NCBI RefSeq assembly: GCF_001661915.1
Contig: NZ_LYWY01000034.1
Span: forward strand, 186,001 to 250,000
Length of the DNA: 64,000 nucleotides
Source: Croceicoccus pelagius
Lineage (GTDB): Bacteria > Pseudomonadota > Alphaproteobacteria > Sphingomonadales > Sphingomonadaceae
Reading direction: 5' to 3'
Under the pieces are notes generated by a model. The model made no database searches and was not told the origin of the DNA. It worked only from the letters and a program-made list of their open reading frames with translations. Of the stretch, positions 53,419-61,513 are shown piece after piece; the first letter of the stretch is position 1, and each line of letters opens with the position of its first letter. Position numbers and translations under genes: made by a program.

Positions 53419-53655
53419 TTACTGGATCGTCGGCGTGCATTCGGCGCTGTTGGGGTCAAGGCCCACGCTCGAAGCAGTCGTGTTATTGCAATTGTAGATG
53501 TCGGCCGACGCACCGTCGACGGCTTCCTTGACGTTTGCGCCCAGGACGAGGGCAGCAGCGCCGATGCCAACGCCGACGACGGCGATGATCAGGGCGTATT
53601 CAGCAGCCGATGCGCCGGCTTCGTCAGCGACGAAATTCTTGATGAAAGTCTTCAT
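53419..53655 (-). CDS. flp: Flp-family type IVb pilin
   Basis: 78 residues from ATG 53655. Leader MKTFIKNFVADEAG, then the class IVb cleavage/helix region GASAAEYALIIAVVGVGIGAAAL with the conserved Glu and Tyr (E20, Y21). The C-terminal extension (NCNNTTASSVGLDPNSAECTPTIQ) is long for an Flp pilin and has two cysteines that may form a loop. It is the major pilus subunit. Own terminator downstream; a 7-bp dyad lies in its leader. Confidence 0.95.
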   Translation of the reverse strand: MKTFIKNFVADEAGASAAEYALIIAVVGVGIGAAALVLGANVKEAVDGASADIYNCNNTTASSVGLDPNSAECTPTIQ

Positions 53656-53673
53656 GATAACATTCCCCAGTTT

Positions 53674-53690
53674 CGCATGATCGTCATGCG
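53674..53690 (-). promoter_or_regulatory. Short dyad in flp leader
   Basis: Perfect 7-bp inverted repeat cgcatga-tcg-tcatgcg, 18 nt upstream of the flp ATG. It could be an operator or an RNA hairpin just before the ggggaa ribosome binding site; no binding protein can be named. Confidence 0.4.
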
Positions 53691-53840
53691 TGTCCAAATC
53701 ATAGGGTCCGGCCTCTATTTCCGGGTGCCCTGATGACCGATGTCGAAGATCTGAGACATACCAGGCCCCACCCGGATGTTTCGATGCCCCCCACTCGGCA
53801 TGAACTGAATCTGCGCAAACCGGGCCGAATCGTCAATTTA

Positions 53841-53854
53841 TTACCATCAGGTAA
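53841..53854. promoter_or_regulatory. Dyad ttacc-atca-ggtaa in AT-rich spacer
   Basis: Perfect 5-bp inverted repeat with 4-nt spacer, in the AT-rich part of the flp/PAP2 intergenic region. Possible operator or curved promoter DNA; symmetry alone is weak evidence. Confidence 0.3.
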
Positions 53855-54140
53855 AAAAATCGCTTTCGCTTCATATATTTAGGCAGGCACAATCCTAACG
53901 GGCATCGTTATTTTTTGTCAGAAACGCTGGTCCAACGGCGAAACCGCCACAAAAAGTGCCGAAAAACAGCGATTTCACGCAATTTTTGGCTCACTTCTCA
54001 TCAAGTCGTTCCCATCTGGCACAAAATCGACGATGGCGAAGGCAAGCCAGCGCAGTCGCCCCCAGCGAGATGGCTTGTCACGTTATGCGTATCCGCAACT
54101 GTAACTTGCCTTGGGCGAATTTCTCACGAAAAGTCACTCC

Positions 54141-55247
54141 ATGGGGGGACACATCATTTCGTTTGCACAGAGGTTGGCGCGCCACGTTCAAAGGACGGAC
54201 CTGGTGCTGATTTCGATAAGTGCCTTTGCCTTGGCGTTCAGCGTATTCGCGCGCTGGCTGAGTGGCGAACATACCCTTGCCGTCCCGACGGTCGCGGCCA
54301 AGCGATGGCCAGTCCTGCTGCTGCCATTATTTCTTTGGCTTGGCTGGATTGCAGCCCTGATGATTAGGCGGAAATACGAACGACCCTTGCGTGTAGTATG
54401 GCGGCTTTTGCGACGCGACCCGCTCTGGTTCATCCGCGCCATGGTCATGTTGGCAGTCATATCTGCGACTGCGCCTGCGTATTCGGCCTTCAAGCTGCAG
54501 ATACCGCAGATCATACCTTTCTATGCCGATCCGATCATCGCAGAATTCGAGGCAGCGGTATTCGGGCAGGATCCCTGGCAGCTAACGCACGCAGTCTTCG
54601 GCCTATACGGCACCGTCGTGCTGGATCGCCTCTACATCCTCTGGTTCCCGGTTTCGACGCTCCTTGTCACGTGGGCTATCATGACGCGTGACCGCGTCTT
54701 TCAAGCGCGCGCAATCGCAACGATGTTCTTCGTCTGGTTTGTCCTAGGTAACTTTGCCGCCTTAGCACTCTCGTCGTGCGGGCCGGTATATTACGAGCAC
54801 TTCTATGGCGACGACAGATTCTCACCGCTGATGGATACGCTGCGCGCCTACCACGCACACGCAAATATCAAGGCCGTGGCGGTCAGTGACTGGCTACTTT
54901 CTGACGAAGCTCAAGGAAAACTAGGCACGGGAATTTCCGCAATGCCCTCGATCCATGTCGGGATGACATTCCTGACATGGCTGTTCGTTCAGTCGCGCAT
55001 CGGCTGGAGAAATCTGATCTCGGCGCTACTTGCGGTCTATGTAGCGGCAATCTGGATTGGGTCGGTACACTTGGCTTGGCATTACTGGCTCGATGGTGCG
55101 GTATCGATTGTCGGCGCGGCGCTATTCTGGAAAGCAACGGGGTTTTGGCTGAAGCCGAAAGCCTCCTTATTTCAATCAGTGCGTCCGGCGCCCGGTTCCG
55201 CAGTACCCGAAACGCCCGACTTTCCCAAAGGCGTTCAGGCAGGCTGA
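54141..55247 (+). CDS. PAP2-superfamily membrane protein (IPC-synthase-like)
   Basis: 368 residues from ATG 54141; an in-frame TTG at 54111 is less convincing. About six helices. PAP2/AUR1-type motifs: SSCGPVYYEHFYGDD, AMPSIHVGMTFLTWLFV (second-domain Ser-His) and SVHLAWHYWLDGAVSIVGA (third-domain His/Asp). This layout resembles inositol phosphorylceramide synthases and lipid-phosphate phosphatases. In a sphingolipid-making order a head-group transfer role is attractive but unproven. Codon use is less GC-biased than in flanking genes. Confidence 0.82.
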   Translation: MGGHIISFAQRLARHVQRTDLVLISISAFALAFSVFARWLSGEHTLAVPTVAAKRWPVLLLPLFLWLGWIAALMIRRKYERPLRVVWRLLRRDPLWFIRAMVMLAVISATAPAYSAFKLQIPQIIPFYADPIIAEFEAAVFGQDPWQLTHAVFGLYGTVVLDRLYILWFPVSTLLVTWAIMTRDRVFQARAIATMFFVWFVLGNFAALALSSCGPVYYEHFYGDDRFSPLMDTLRAYHAHANIKAVAVSDWLLSDEAQGKLGTGISAMPSIHVGMTFLTWLFVQSRIGWRNLISALLAVYVAAIWIGSVHLAWHYWLDGAVSIVGAALFWKATGFWLKPKASLFQSVRPAPGSAVPETPDFPKGVQAG

Positions 55248-55270
55248 GCGACGTTGTAAGGCGGCACGCC

Positions 55271-56092
55271 ATGTTTCCGTATCGAAAACACCTCCTGCGC
55301 ATCGTCGCGCATCAGCGTCGTCGACTCATGCGGCAGAGTCGCAGGTTCGTCGACCTGCTGGAGGCGAACCTCTTTGGCGTGACGGTCGGGTGGCTGGGCA
55401 TTGTCGGCATCCTGACCGCCATTCGCATTGCCGATCCCGCCGCGCCGATCAATGCGCTGAGCGATGCCTGGGCCATGATGACGGGTTACGCGATAATCGC
55501 TGTGGCGCCCGTGCTGGGCTATCTGGTCGGCGTCGGCGCTGCCCGCGCGCTGGGGCGCGAATTTCGCGTTCGGCACCGGATCGCGATCCTTGGAAACTGG
55601 CAGGCAGTAGACAGGGAAACCGCAAGGCTGAGGCCCGAATTCGGGCCATACGGCTTTCTCGCCTCGCTGGTCTTTGGCCTCTTGCTCAACGTCGCGATCC
55701 GCACGTTCGAATTCTACACCGCCGTTCCGGCGATGAGCGCGAACGCCCCGCTTTGGGCACAGACGATGTTCGGCGTCATGGCGGTCGATCTAGTGGTGAC
55801 CAGCTTCTTCTACATGACGAGCCTTGCCCTTGCGCTGCGGCTGAACCCGCTTTTCCCGCGCATGCTGTTCCTTGCCTGGGCAGTCGATCTCTACATGCAG
55901 ATCTTTCTCGCCCGCCGTCTTGCGATGGCAGGCGGCGTGCCGGACATGCTGAACGAGCCGATCCGCGACCTGCTGGACGGGAATATCACCAAGGTCCTGA
56001 TCGGCACGGTGATCTGGCTGCCCTATCTGTTGCTGTCGCGCCGCGTGAACGTCACCTATCGCCTGCGCGTTCCCGCCCCTCGCGAGGGATGA
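55271..56092 (+). CDS. Polytopic membrane protein, DUF2569-like C-terminus
   Basis: 273 residues from ATG 55271. About six to seven helices. The last ~100 residues (NPLFPRMLFLAWAVDLYMQIFLARRL... TKVLIGTVIWLPYLLLSRRVNVTYR) resemble DUF2569, while the first half (WLGIVGILTAIRIADPAAPINALSDAWAMMTGYAIIAVAPVLGY) is another membrane unit. Such fusions are seen in sphingomonads; function unknown. 24 nt after the PAP2 gene, so co-transcription is likely. Confidence 0.68.
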   Translation: MFPYRKHLLRIVAHQRRRLMRQSRRFVDLLEANLFGVTVGWLGIVGILTAIRIADPAAPINALSDAWAMMTGYAIIAVAPVLGYLVGVGAARALGREFRVRHRIAILGNWQAVDRETARLRPEFGPYGFLASLVFGLLLNVAIRTFEFYTAVPAMSANAPLWAQTMFGVMAVDLVVTSFFYMTSLALALRLNPLFPRMLFLAWAVDLYMQIFLARRLAMAGGVPDMLNEPIRDLLDGNITKVLIGTVIWLPYLLLSRRVNVTYRLRVPAPREG

Positions 56093-56177
56093 AGCCCTCC
56101 GCAATGTACGAAGCCGCAAGCGTCTAGTCCATTTCGCCAATTGTCGATTTGGGGCCTCGCGTGTAAAGCCCTTGCCC

Positions 56178-56879
56178 ATGGGATCATGTGAAACTTGCGT
56201 CGTACGCAACACGGCAATCTGTGCGGACATGGATGGCGACGAGCTGGAACTGCTCAACACCATCGGTCGTCGCCGTAACCTGGAAGCGGGCGAACAGCTG
56301 CTTTGGGAAGGCGAGGACGCGGTTCTTGTCGCCAATGTCATCGATGGCGTTCTGAAGCTTTCGAACTCGATGGAAGACGGGCGCGAACAGATCGTGGGCC
56401 TTGTCTATCCGTCCGACTTCATCGGCCGTCCCTTCGGCGCGACCACGCCCTACGGCGTCGAGGCGCTGACCGATTCCCGTGTCTGCGTCTTTGCGCGCAG
56501 GGATTTCGACAAGTTCGCGCAGGAACATCCCAAGCTTGAGCACAAGCTGCTGGAACGCACGCTGACCGAGCTTGACCGTACGCGCAAATGGATGCTGCTG
56601 CTGGGCCGCAAATCGGCGGAAGAGCGGCTGGCGACGTTCCTGCTGGAAATATCGCAGCGGCTGGACCCGGCCACCTGCAGCAACCCCGATCCCCAGGCGC
56701 ATTTCGTCTTCGACATCCCGTTCTCGCGCCAGCAGGTGGGCGACGTGCTTGGCCTGACCATCGAAACCGTCAGCCGCCAGTTCACCAAACTGAAGCGGGA
56801 CGGGGTTATCGACCTGCCGTCCCGCCGCTCGGTCGAGATACTCGACCGTTTCGAACTGGAAGCCAGGGCAGGCGGATGA
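56178..56879 (+). CDS. fnrL: FnrL-type oxygen-sensing Crp/Fnr regulator
   Basis: 233 residues from ATG 56178. Cysteines C4, C7 and C15 (SCETCVVRNTAICADM, C-x2-C-x7-C) plus C103 would hold an oxygen-labile [4Fe-4S] cluster, as in alphaproteobacterial FnrL/FnrN. A cNMP-fold beta roll, dimerisation helix and HTH follow (SRQQVGDVLGLTIETVSRQFTKLKRDGVI). The recognition helix keeps E-x2-S-R, which reads TTGAT in FNR. It lies just before the OmpW and cbb3 oxidase genes, and an FNR box precedes ccoN. Confidence 0.93.
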   Translation: MGSCETCVVRNTAICADMDGDELELLNTIGRRRNLEAGEQLLWEGEDAVLVANVIDGVLKLSNSMEDGREQIVGLVYPSDFIGRPFGATTPYGVEALTDSRVCVFARRDFDKFAQEHPKLEHKLLERTLTELDRTRKWMLLLGRKSAEERLATFLLEISQRLDPATCSNPDPQAHFVFDIPFSRQQVGDVLGLTIETVSRQFTKLKRDGVIDLPSRRSVEILDRFELEARAGG

Positions 56880-56901
56880 CCGCCCGCCCCGTTTCCATTA
56901 C

Positions 56902-57603
56902 TTACATGCGATAGGTCAGGCCCGCGCTCACGACCCACGGGTCGAGATCGTGTTCGGTCCTCAGGACTTCGGTACCGTTGGCGTACCAGTGAGCCGTCTG
57001 GTTCACGAAGTAGCGCTTGGCGTCGACCGACAGGCCAAGACCGTTTTCGTTAAGCTTGAAGTCGACACCGGCCTGCAGCGCGAAGCCGAATTCGTCGTCC
57101 ATCTTCTGCGAATCGGCGCCAAGTGCCTGCGTGGTCGCGCCTGACTTGTCCTCGATCCAGAGGAAGTAGGTCGGACCTGCACCGACGTACGGTTTGAACG
57201 GACCTTCGGTGAAGTGATACTTCAGCGTGAAGGTGGCCGGAATGACCTGTGCGTCGGAAACCAGTTCGGTCCCGGCAAGGCCCGCTGCGCCGTCAACGTC
57301 GTGTTGCGTTACGCAGCAGATCATTTCGACCGAGATATTCGGGGTCAGGAAATACTCGATCGCGATCGTCGGCACGACGTTGTCGTTCGCCTTCGTGTCG
57401 AAATCGGCAGTCGGCGAGACCGTGAGCAGCACGTCCAGCAGCGCCGGATCGACATACTTCACTTCCTTGAGGCCACCATCGGGCAGCACGCCCGTACCGA
57501 GCAGCTTGACCTGGATCTTTCCGTCCGGACTGCCCGCGTGTGCGGCCGCCGGAAGCATGGCCGCGGCCATGACGGCGCTTGCGGCGAGTGCGAACTTGTT
57601 CAT
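56902..57603 (-). CDS. ompW: OmpW-family outer-membrane porin
   Basis: 233 residues from ATG 57603. Signal peptide ending AHAG. Eight-stranded barrel features: IAIEYFLTPNISVEMICCVTQHDV, ATFTLKYHFTEGPFKPYVGAGPTYFLW, the final strand PWVVSAGLTYRM ending in Met. OmpW forms a small channel for hydrophobic compounds and, in enterobacteria, is controlled by FNR. It is divergent from ccoN, sharing the region with an FNR box. Confidence 0.93.
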   Translation of the reverse strand: MNKFALAASAVMAAAMLPAAAHAGSPDGKIQVKLLGTGVLPDGGLKEVKYVDPALLDVLLTVSPTADFDTKANDNVVPTIAIEYFLTPNISVEMICCVTQHDVDGAAGLAGTELVSDAQVIPATFTLKYHFTEGPFKPYVGAGPTYFLWIEDKSGATTQALGADSQKMDDEFGFALQAGVDFKLNENGLGLSVDAKRYFVNQTAHWYANGTEVLRTEHDLDPWVVSAGLTYRM

Positions 57604-57870
57604 CTCGATTACCTCCCTGTCGGGATTTTTCCCGATACTTGGCATTCACTCGAAACATGACAGGAATGACTTTACGTGTAGATTTAACAAACACTCTTAA
57701 AGTCACCAATCAGGCTTCTCGAAGCACTTCCGTTCGGTTCCGCAATGACTTCACCTATCAATCAATAACGAAGGATAGTATTATCGTTCGTTACATCAGA
57801 AACTTCGATCAGGTGATTTGACCAACCACCCTGACGACTTGCCATTTGCTCTTACCGATCGCCCCCCGCA

Positions 57871-57884
57871 TTGATCGAGCGCAA
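57871..57884. promoter_or_regulatory. Weak FNR/FixK-like site
   Basis: ttgat-cgag-cgcaa matches TTG-N8-CAA, with a full left half and a two-base mismatch on the right. Fifty-six nt upstream of the strong box, it might be a second, lower-affinity site. Confidence 0.3.
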
Positions 57885-57926
57885 ATTCCTGCAAGCGCGA
57901 AGAAAAAGTGGCTGGATGCGACCGTA

Positions 57927-57940
57927 TTGACATGCATCAA
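57927..57940. promoter_or_regulatory. FNR box upstream of ccoN
   Basis: ttgac-atgc-atcaa matches the FNR/FixK consensus TTGAY-N4-RTCAA at every position. It lies about 77 nt upstream of the ccoN GTG start, a spacing that would place it near -41.5 of a class II promoter. The FnrL gene is 1 kb upstream. Confidence 0.85.
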
Positions 57941-58016
57941 TGCGGACAGGGCCGCGCAGGACCAGAGGGCGACGGGATCAAAAATGCCCTTTGGACAAAT
58001 GGAAAGGGGGACGACC

Positions 58017-59672
58017 GTGGAAACGGTTCTCACTCGCGCGGGTATCTGGCTCGTCGTATTTATTCTCGCAATCGCAGCGATCGCCCTTGCGGCGGACGGT
58101 GCCTACGCGATTCACATGGGAATCGTTGCCGCCGCCGCGCTTGTCGCGCTGACCGCGACGGTGACCCGGGCCGATTACACGGCCGCGGCCAATTCCATCC
58201 TGCGCGCGCCGGCCGACCCGTCACGCTATGATGACGACCCCATCCGCTGGGGCATCATCGCCACGGTGTTCTGGGGCATGGCAGGCTTTGCCGCCGGTCT
58301 TTTCATCGCGGCGCAGCTGGCATGGCCGGTCCTGAACCTGGAGCCGTACCTCAACTTCGGACGCCTGCGCCCGCTGCATACCAGCGCGGTGATCTTCGCG
58401 TTCGGCGGCAACGCGCTGATCGCGACGAGCTTCTACATCGTCCAGCGCACCTGCCGCGCGCGGCTTGCCCTTCCCGGCGTCGCCCGCTTCGTGTTCTGGG
58501 GCTACCAGCTGTTCATCGTTCTTGCCGCCACGGGCTACCTGCTTGGCGCGACGCAGGGCAAGGAATATGCAGAACCCGAATGGTACGTCGACTGGTGGCT
58601 GACGATCGTCTGGGTTGCCTATCTCGCAGTCTTCGTCGGCACGATCCTGAAGCGGAAAGAGCCCCACATCTACGTGGCGAACTGGTTCTTCCTCGCCTTC
58701 ATCCTGACCGTTGCCATGCTGCACGTCGTTAACAATCTCGACGTACCGGTCTCGATCTTCGGCAGCCGTTCGTACCCCGTCTTCGGCGGTGTCCAGGGCG
58801 CGCTGGTCCAGTGGTGGTACGGCCACAACGCGGTGGGCTTCTTCCTCACCGCCGGCTTCCTCGCGATGATGTACTACTTCGTGCCGAAGCAGGCCGAACG
58901 CCCGGTCTATTCCTATCGCCTGTCGATCATCCACTTCTGGTCGCTGATCTTCCTCTACATCTGGGCAGGGCCTCACCACCTCCACTATACCGCGCTGCCC
59001 GACTGGGCGCAGACGCTGGGCATGGTGTTCTCGGTGATGCTGTGGATGCCCAGCTGGGGCGGTATGATCAACGGACTGATGACGCTGAACGGCGCATGGG
59101 ACAAGGTCCGCACCGATCCGATCATTCGCATGATGGTGATGAGCCTGGCCTTCTACGGCATGAGCACGTTCGAAGGCCCGATGATGTCGATCAAGAGCGT
59201 CAATTCGCTGTCGCACTATACCGACTGGACCATCGGGCACGTCCACTCCGGCGCGCTGGGCTGGAACGGGATGATCACTTTCGCCGCGATCTACTTCCTC
59301 GTCCCGCGTCTTTGGAACCGCGAGCGGCTCTACTCCTTGCGGATGGTGAACTGGCACTTCTGGCTCGCGACGGCAGGCATCGTCTTCTACGCCGCGTCGA
59401 TGTGGGTCGCCGGTATCACGCAAGGGTTGATGTGGCGCGAATACGGCGCCGACGGCTACCTCGTGAACTCTTTCGCAGAAACCGTGTCGGCCCTGCATCC
59501 GATGTACATCCTGCGCGCCTTTGGCGGCGTGCTGTACCTTGCCGGTGCCGTCCTGCTGGTCGTCAACGTGTGGGCGACGATCCTGGGCAAACTGCGCAGC
59601 GAAAAGCCGATGAACGACGCAGCTTACGACGCAGAGGCCGATCGCCCCTACGTCCCGGCAATGGCTAACTGA
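58017..59672 (+). CDS. ccoN: cbb3-type cytochrome c oxidase subunit I
   Basis: 551 residues from GTG 58017, preceded by aaaggggg; frames opening at 57846, 57984 or 57999 lack a ribosome binding site or begin in the leader. Twelve or more helices. Metal ligands: low-spin heme/H-region [14 protein letters not shown], CuB histidine segment [16 protein letters not shown] and [14 protein letters not shown], and heme b3 region [13 protein letters not shown]. Catalytic subunit of the high-affinity oxidase, expressed under low oxygen. Confidence 0.97.
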   Translation: METVLTRAGIWLVVFILAIAAIALAADGAYAIHMGIVAAAALVALTATVTRADYTAAANSILRAPADPSRYDDDPIRWGIIATVFWGMAGFAAGLFIAAQLAWPVLNLEPYLNFGRLRPLHTSAVIFAFGGNALIATSFYIVQRTCRARLALPGVARFVFWGYQLFIVLAATGYLLGATQGKEYAEPEWYVDWWLTIVWVAYLAVFVGTILKRKEPHIYVANWFFLAFILTVAMLHVVNNLDVPVSIFGSRSYPVFGGVQGALVQWWYGHNAVGFFLTAGFLAMMYYFVPKQAERPVYSYRLSIIHFWSLIFLYIWAGPHHLHYTALPDWAQTLGMVFSVMLWMPSWGGMINGLMTLNGAWDKVRTDPIIRMMVMSLAFYGMSTFEGPMMSIKSVNSLSHYTDWTIGHVHSGALGWNGMITFAAIYFLVPRLWNRERLYSLRMVNWHFWLATAGIVFYAASMWVAGITQGLMWREYGADGYLVNSFAETVSALHPMYILRAFGGVLYLAGAVLLVVNVWATILGKLRSEKPMNDAAYDAEADRPYVPAMAN

Positions 59673-59683
59673 GGGTTTCAGCC

Positions 59684-60433
59684 ATGAGCATGACCGAAAA
59701 GCACAAGAAGCTTGAAAAGAACGTCACGCTGCTGGGCGTGGCCGCATTCGCCACCGTCACCATCGGCGGCATCGTGGAAATCGCGCCGCTGTTCTGGATC
59801 GACAACACGATCGAGGAAGTGGAGGGCATGCGCCCCTACACTCCGCTCGAACAGGCGGGGCGCGACATCTACGTTCGCGAAGGCTGCCATGTCTGCCACA
59901 GCCAGATGATCCGCCCCTTCCGGGACGAAGTCGAACGCTATGGCCACTACAGCCTTGCGGCCGAATCGATGTACGACCACCCGTTCCAGTGGGGGTCGAA
60001 GCGCACCGGGCCGGATCTGGCCCGCGTCGGTGGCCGCTATTCGGACGAATGGCACGTCCAGCACCTTCAGAACCCTCAGTCGGTGGTGCCTGAAAGCGTG
60101 ATGCCGCAATACGGCTTCCTCGCCGAAACGCCGCTGTCGGTTCACGACATGGGCGCGAACCTGACGGCCCTGTCGCGCGTGGGCGTGCCCTACACCGACG
60201 ATATGATCGAGAACGCCGATGCCGACATGAAGGCGCAGGCGAACCCCATGGCCGACACCACGGGGCTTTCCGAACGCTATGGCGAGACTGTCAACCTGCG
60301 CGACTTCGACGGCAAGCCGCAGAAGCTGACCGAAATGGACGCGCTGATCGCCTACCTGCAGGTGCTGGGCACGATGGTCGACGTCAACGCCGCCGCCGCG
60401 CAGGAAGAGCTCGCCTCGGAGAAGGGCCGGTGA
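59684..60433 (+). CDS. ccoO: cbb3-type cytochrome c oxidase subunit II (monoheme)
   Basis: 249 residues. N-terminal anchor (about 13-32) and heme c motif C68-H-V-C71-H72, with the distal Met region [18 protein letters not shown]. Second subunit of the oxidase, passing electrons from CcoP to CcoN. 11 nt after ccoN. Confidence 0.97.
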   Translation: MSMTEKHKKLEKNVTLLGVAAFATVTIGGIVEIAPLFWIDNTIEEVEGMRPYTPLEQAGRDIYVREGCHVCHSQMIRPFRDEVERYGHYSLAAESMYDHPFQWGSKRTGPDLARVGGRYSDEWHVQHLQNPQSVVPESVMPQYGFLAETPLSVHDMGANLTALSRVGVPYTDDMIENADADMKAQANPMADTTGLSERYGETVNLRDFDGKPQKLTEMDALIAYLQVLGTMVDVNAAAAQEELASEKGR

Positions 60434-60600
60434 CGGGCCACTCCTTCTACGAAACGCTGCGGCATCTCGCCGACAGCTGGGGCCTCCTCATCATGATGCT
60501 CGCCTTCCTCGTGCTGGCCGCATGGCCTTTCCGGCCCGGCGCACGCCAGCGCAATGAGGATGCCGCGACGATGATCTTCAAGGACGAGAACGATGGCTGA
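60430..60600 (+). CDS. ccoQ: cbb3 oxidase subunit CcoQ
   Basis: 56 residues, GTG start overlapping the ccoO stop by 4 nt (GTGA). One helix (about 15-33, [19 protein letters not shown]) followed by the CcoQ pattern [19 protein letters not shown]. Stabilises the oxidase complex. Its stop overlaps the ccoP start by 8 nt. Too short for typical gene lists. Confidence 0.9.
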   Translation: MTGHSFYETLRHLADSWGLLIMMLAFLVLAAWPFRPGARQRNEDAATMIFKDENDG

Positions 60601-61513
60601 AAAGCGTCTGGACGAAGCCACGAACACCGAAACCGTCGGCCACGAATGGGACGGGATCGAGGAACTGAACACCCCGTTGCCGCGCTGGTGGCTATGGACC
60701 TTCTACGCCACGATCGTCTTCGCGGTCGGCTATGTCGTCGCCTATCCGGCCATCCCGATGGTCAACAAGGCAACCGAAGGCATGATCGGCTGGTCCAGCC
60801 GCGGTCAGCTGGCCAAGGAAATGGACGCCGCGAGCAAGCAGCGTTCCGAGGTCGTGGCGGCGCTTGCCAAGACACCGATCGAACAGCTCGATCCGGAATC
60901 GCCGCTTATGCGTGCCGCGATTTCCGGCGGTGCAGCGGCCTTTCGCGTCAACTGCGTCCAGTGCCACGGTTCGGGCGCGGCGGGGTTCAAGGGCTATCCC
61001 AACCTCAACGACGACGACTGGCTGTGGGGCGGTGATATCAAGGCCATCGAATACACGCTGGTCCACGGCATCCGTCAGCCCGATGCGGACGAGACCCGCT
61101 TTTCCCAGATGCCCGCGTTCGGCCGCGACGGCATTCTGAGCAGTGCGGAAATCTCCGACGTCACCAGCTTCGTGCGCAGCTTGTCCGATCTCGAACCGGC
61201 CAGCGCGGCATCGCAGCGCGGCGCCGCCCTGTTCGAAGCCAACTGCGCCGTCTGCCACGGCCCACAAGGCAAGGGCATGCGCGAGGTCGGTGCGCCAAAC
61301 CTTGCCGATGCCATCTGGCTCTATGGCGGCAGCCGCGAGGACGTGACCGCGACGATCACAAACTCGCGCTACGGCATGATGCCCGCATGGGGCGAACGGC
61401 TCGATCCGGTGACGGTGAAGATGCTGGCCGCCTACGTCCATTCTCTCGGCGGCGGTGAAGATTTCATCGATGTCGCCGAAGACCCCAAGGTTGAGGTCGA
61501 TGAAGCCCCCTGA
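60593..61513 (+). CDS. ccoP: cbb3-type cytochrome c oxidase subunit III (diheme)
   Basis: 306 residues. N-terminal anchor (about 33-52) after HEWDGIEELNTPLPRWW, the typical CcoP start. Two heme c sites: C121-x2-C124-H125 and C218-x2-C221-H222, each followed by an axial-Met region (SQMPAFG; GMMPAWGERL). Accepts electrons from cytochrome c. Overlaps ccoQ (8 nt) and ccoG (14 nt). Confidence 0.97.
   Translation: MAEKRLDEATNTETVGHEWDGIEELNTPLPRWWLWTFYATIVFAVGYVVAYPAIPMVNKATEGMIGWSSRGQLAKEMDAASKQRSEVVAALAKTPIEQLDPESPLMRAAISGGAAAFRVNCVQCHGSGAAGFKGYPNLNDDDWLWGGDIKAIEYTLVHGIRQPDADETRFSQMPAFGRDGILSSAEISDVTSFVRSLSDLEPASAASQRGAALFEANCAVCHGPQGKGMREVGAPNLADAIWLYGGSREDVTATITNSRYGMMPAWGERLDPVTVKMLAAYVHSLGGGEDFIDVAEDPKVEVDEAP

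Larger units (their letters stand above)
53656..54140. other. Divergent intergenic region flp / PAP2 gene
   Basis: 485 nt, the longest gap in the window and markedly AT-rich in its centre (about 53820-53920 and 53940-54010). It must hold the flp promoter and that of the PAP2 gene. Two dyads stand out: one in the flp leader and ttacc-atca-ggtaa at 53841-53854. No gene, no clear CtrA site and no tRNA is seen. Confidence 0.55.
57604..58016. other. Divergent regulatory region ompW / ccoN
   Basis: 413 nt. Contains an FNR box (57927-57940), a weaker TTG-N8-CAA site (57871-57884) and the ribosome binding site of ccoN (aaaggggg, 58003-58010). Frames in it lack gene character. An AT-rich tract near 57660-57800 probably holds the ompW promoter. 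Confidence 0.6.

Noticed and set aside
53656-54140. CtrA binding site upstream of flp
   Set aside because: No TTAA-N7-TTAA pair found by eye; AT-rich tracts and dyads only.
58221-59498. 425-codon minus-strand frame over ccoN
   Set aside because: Antisense of a multi-helix oxidase subunit with all heme ligands.
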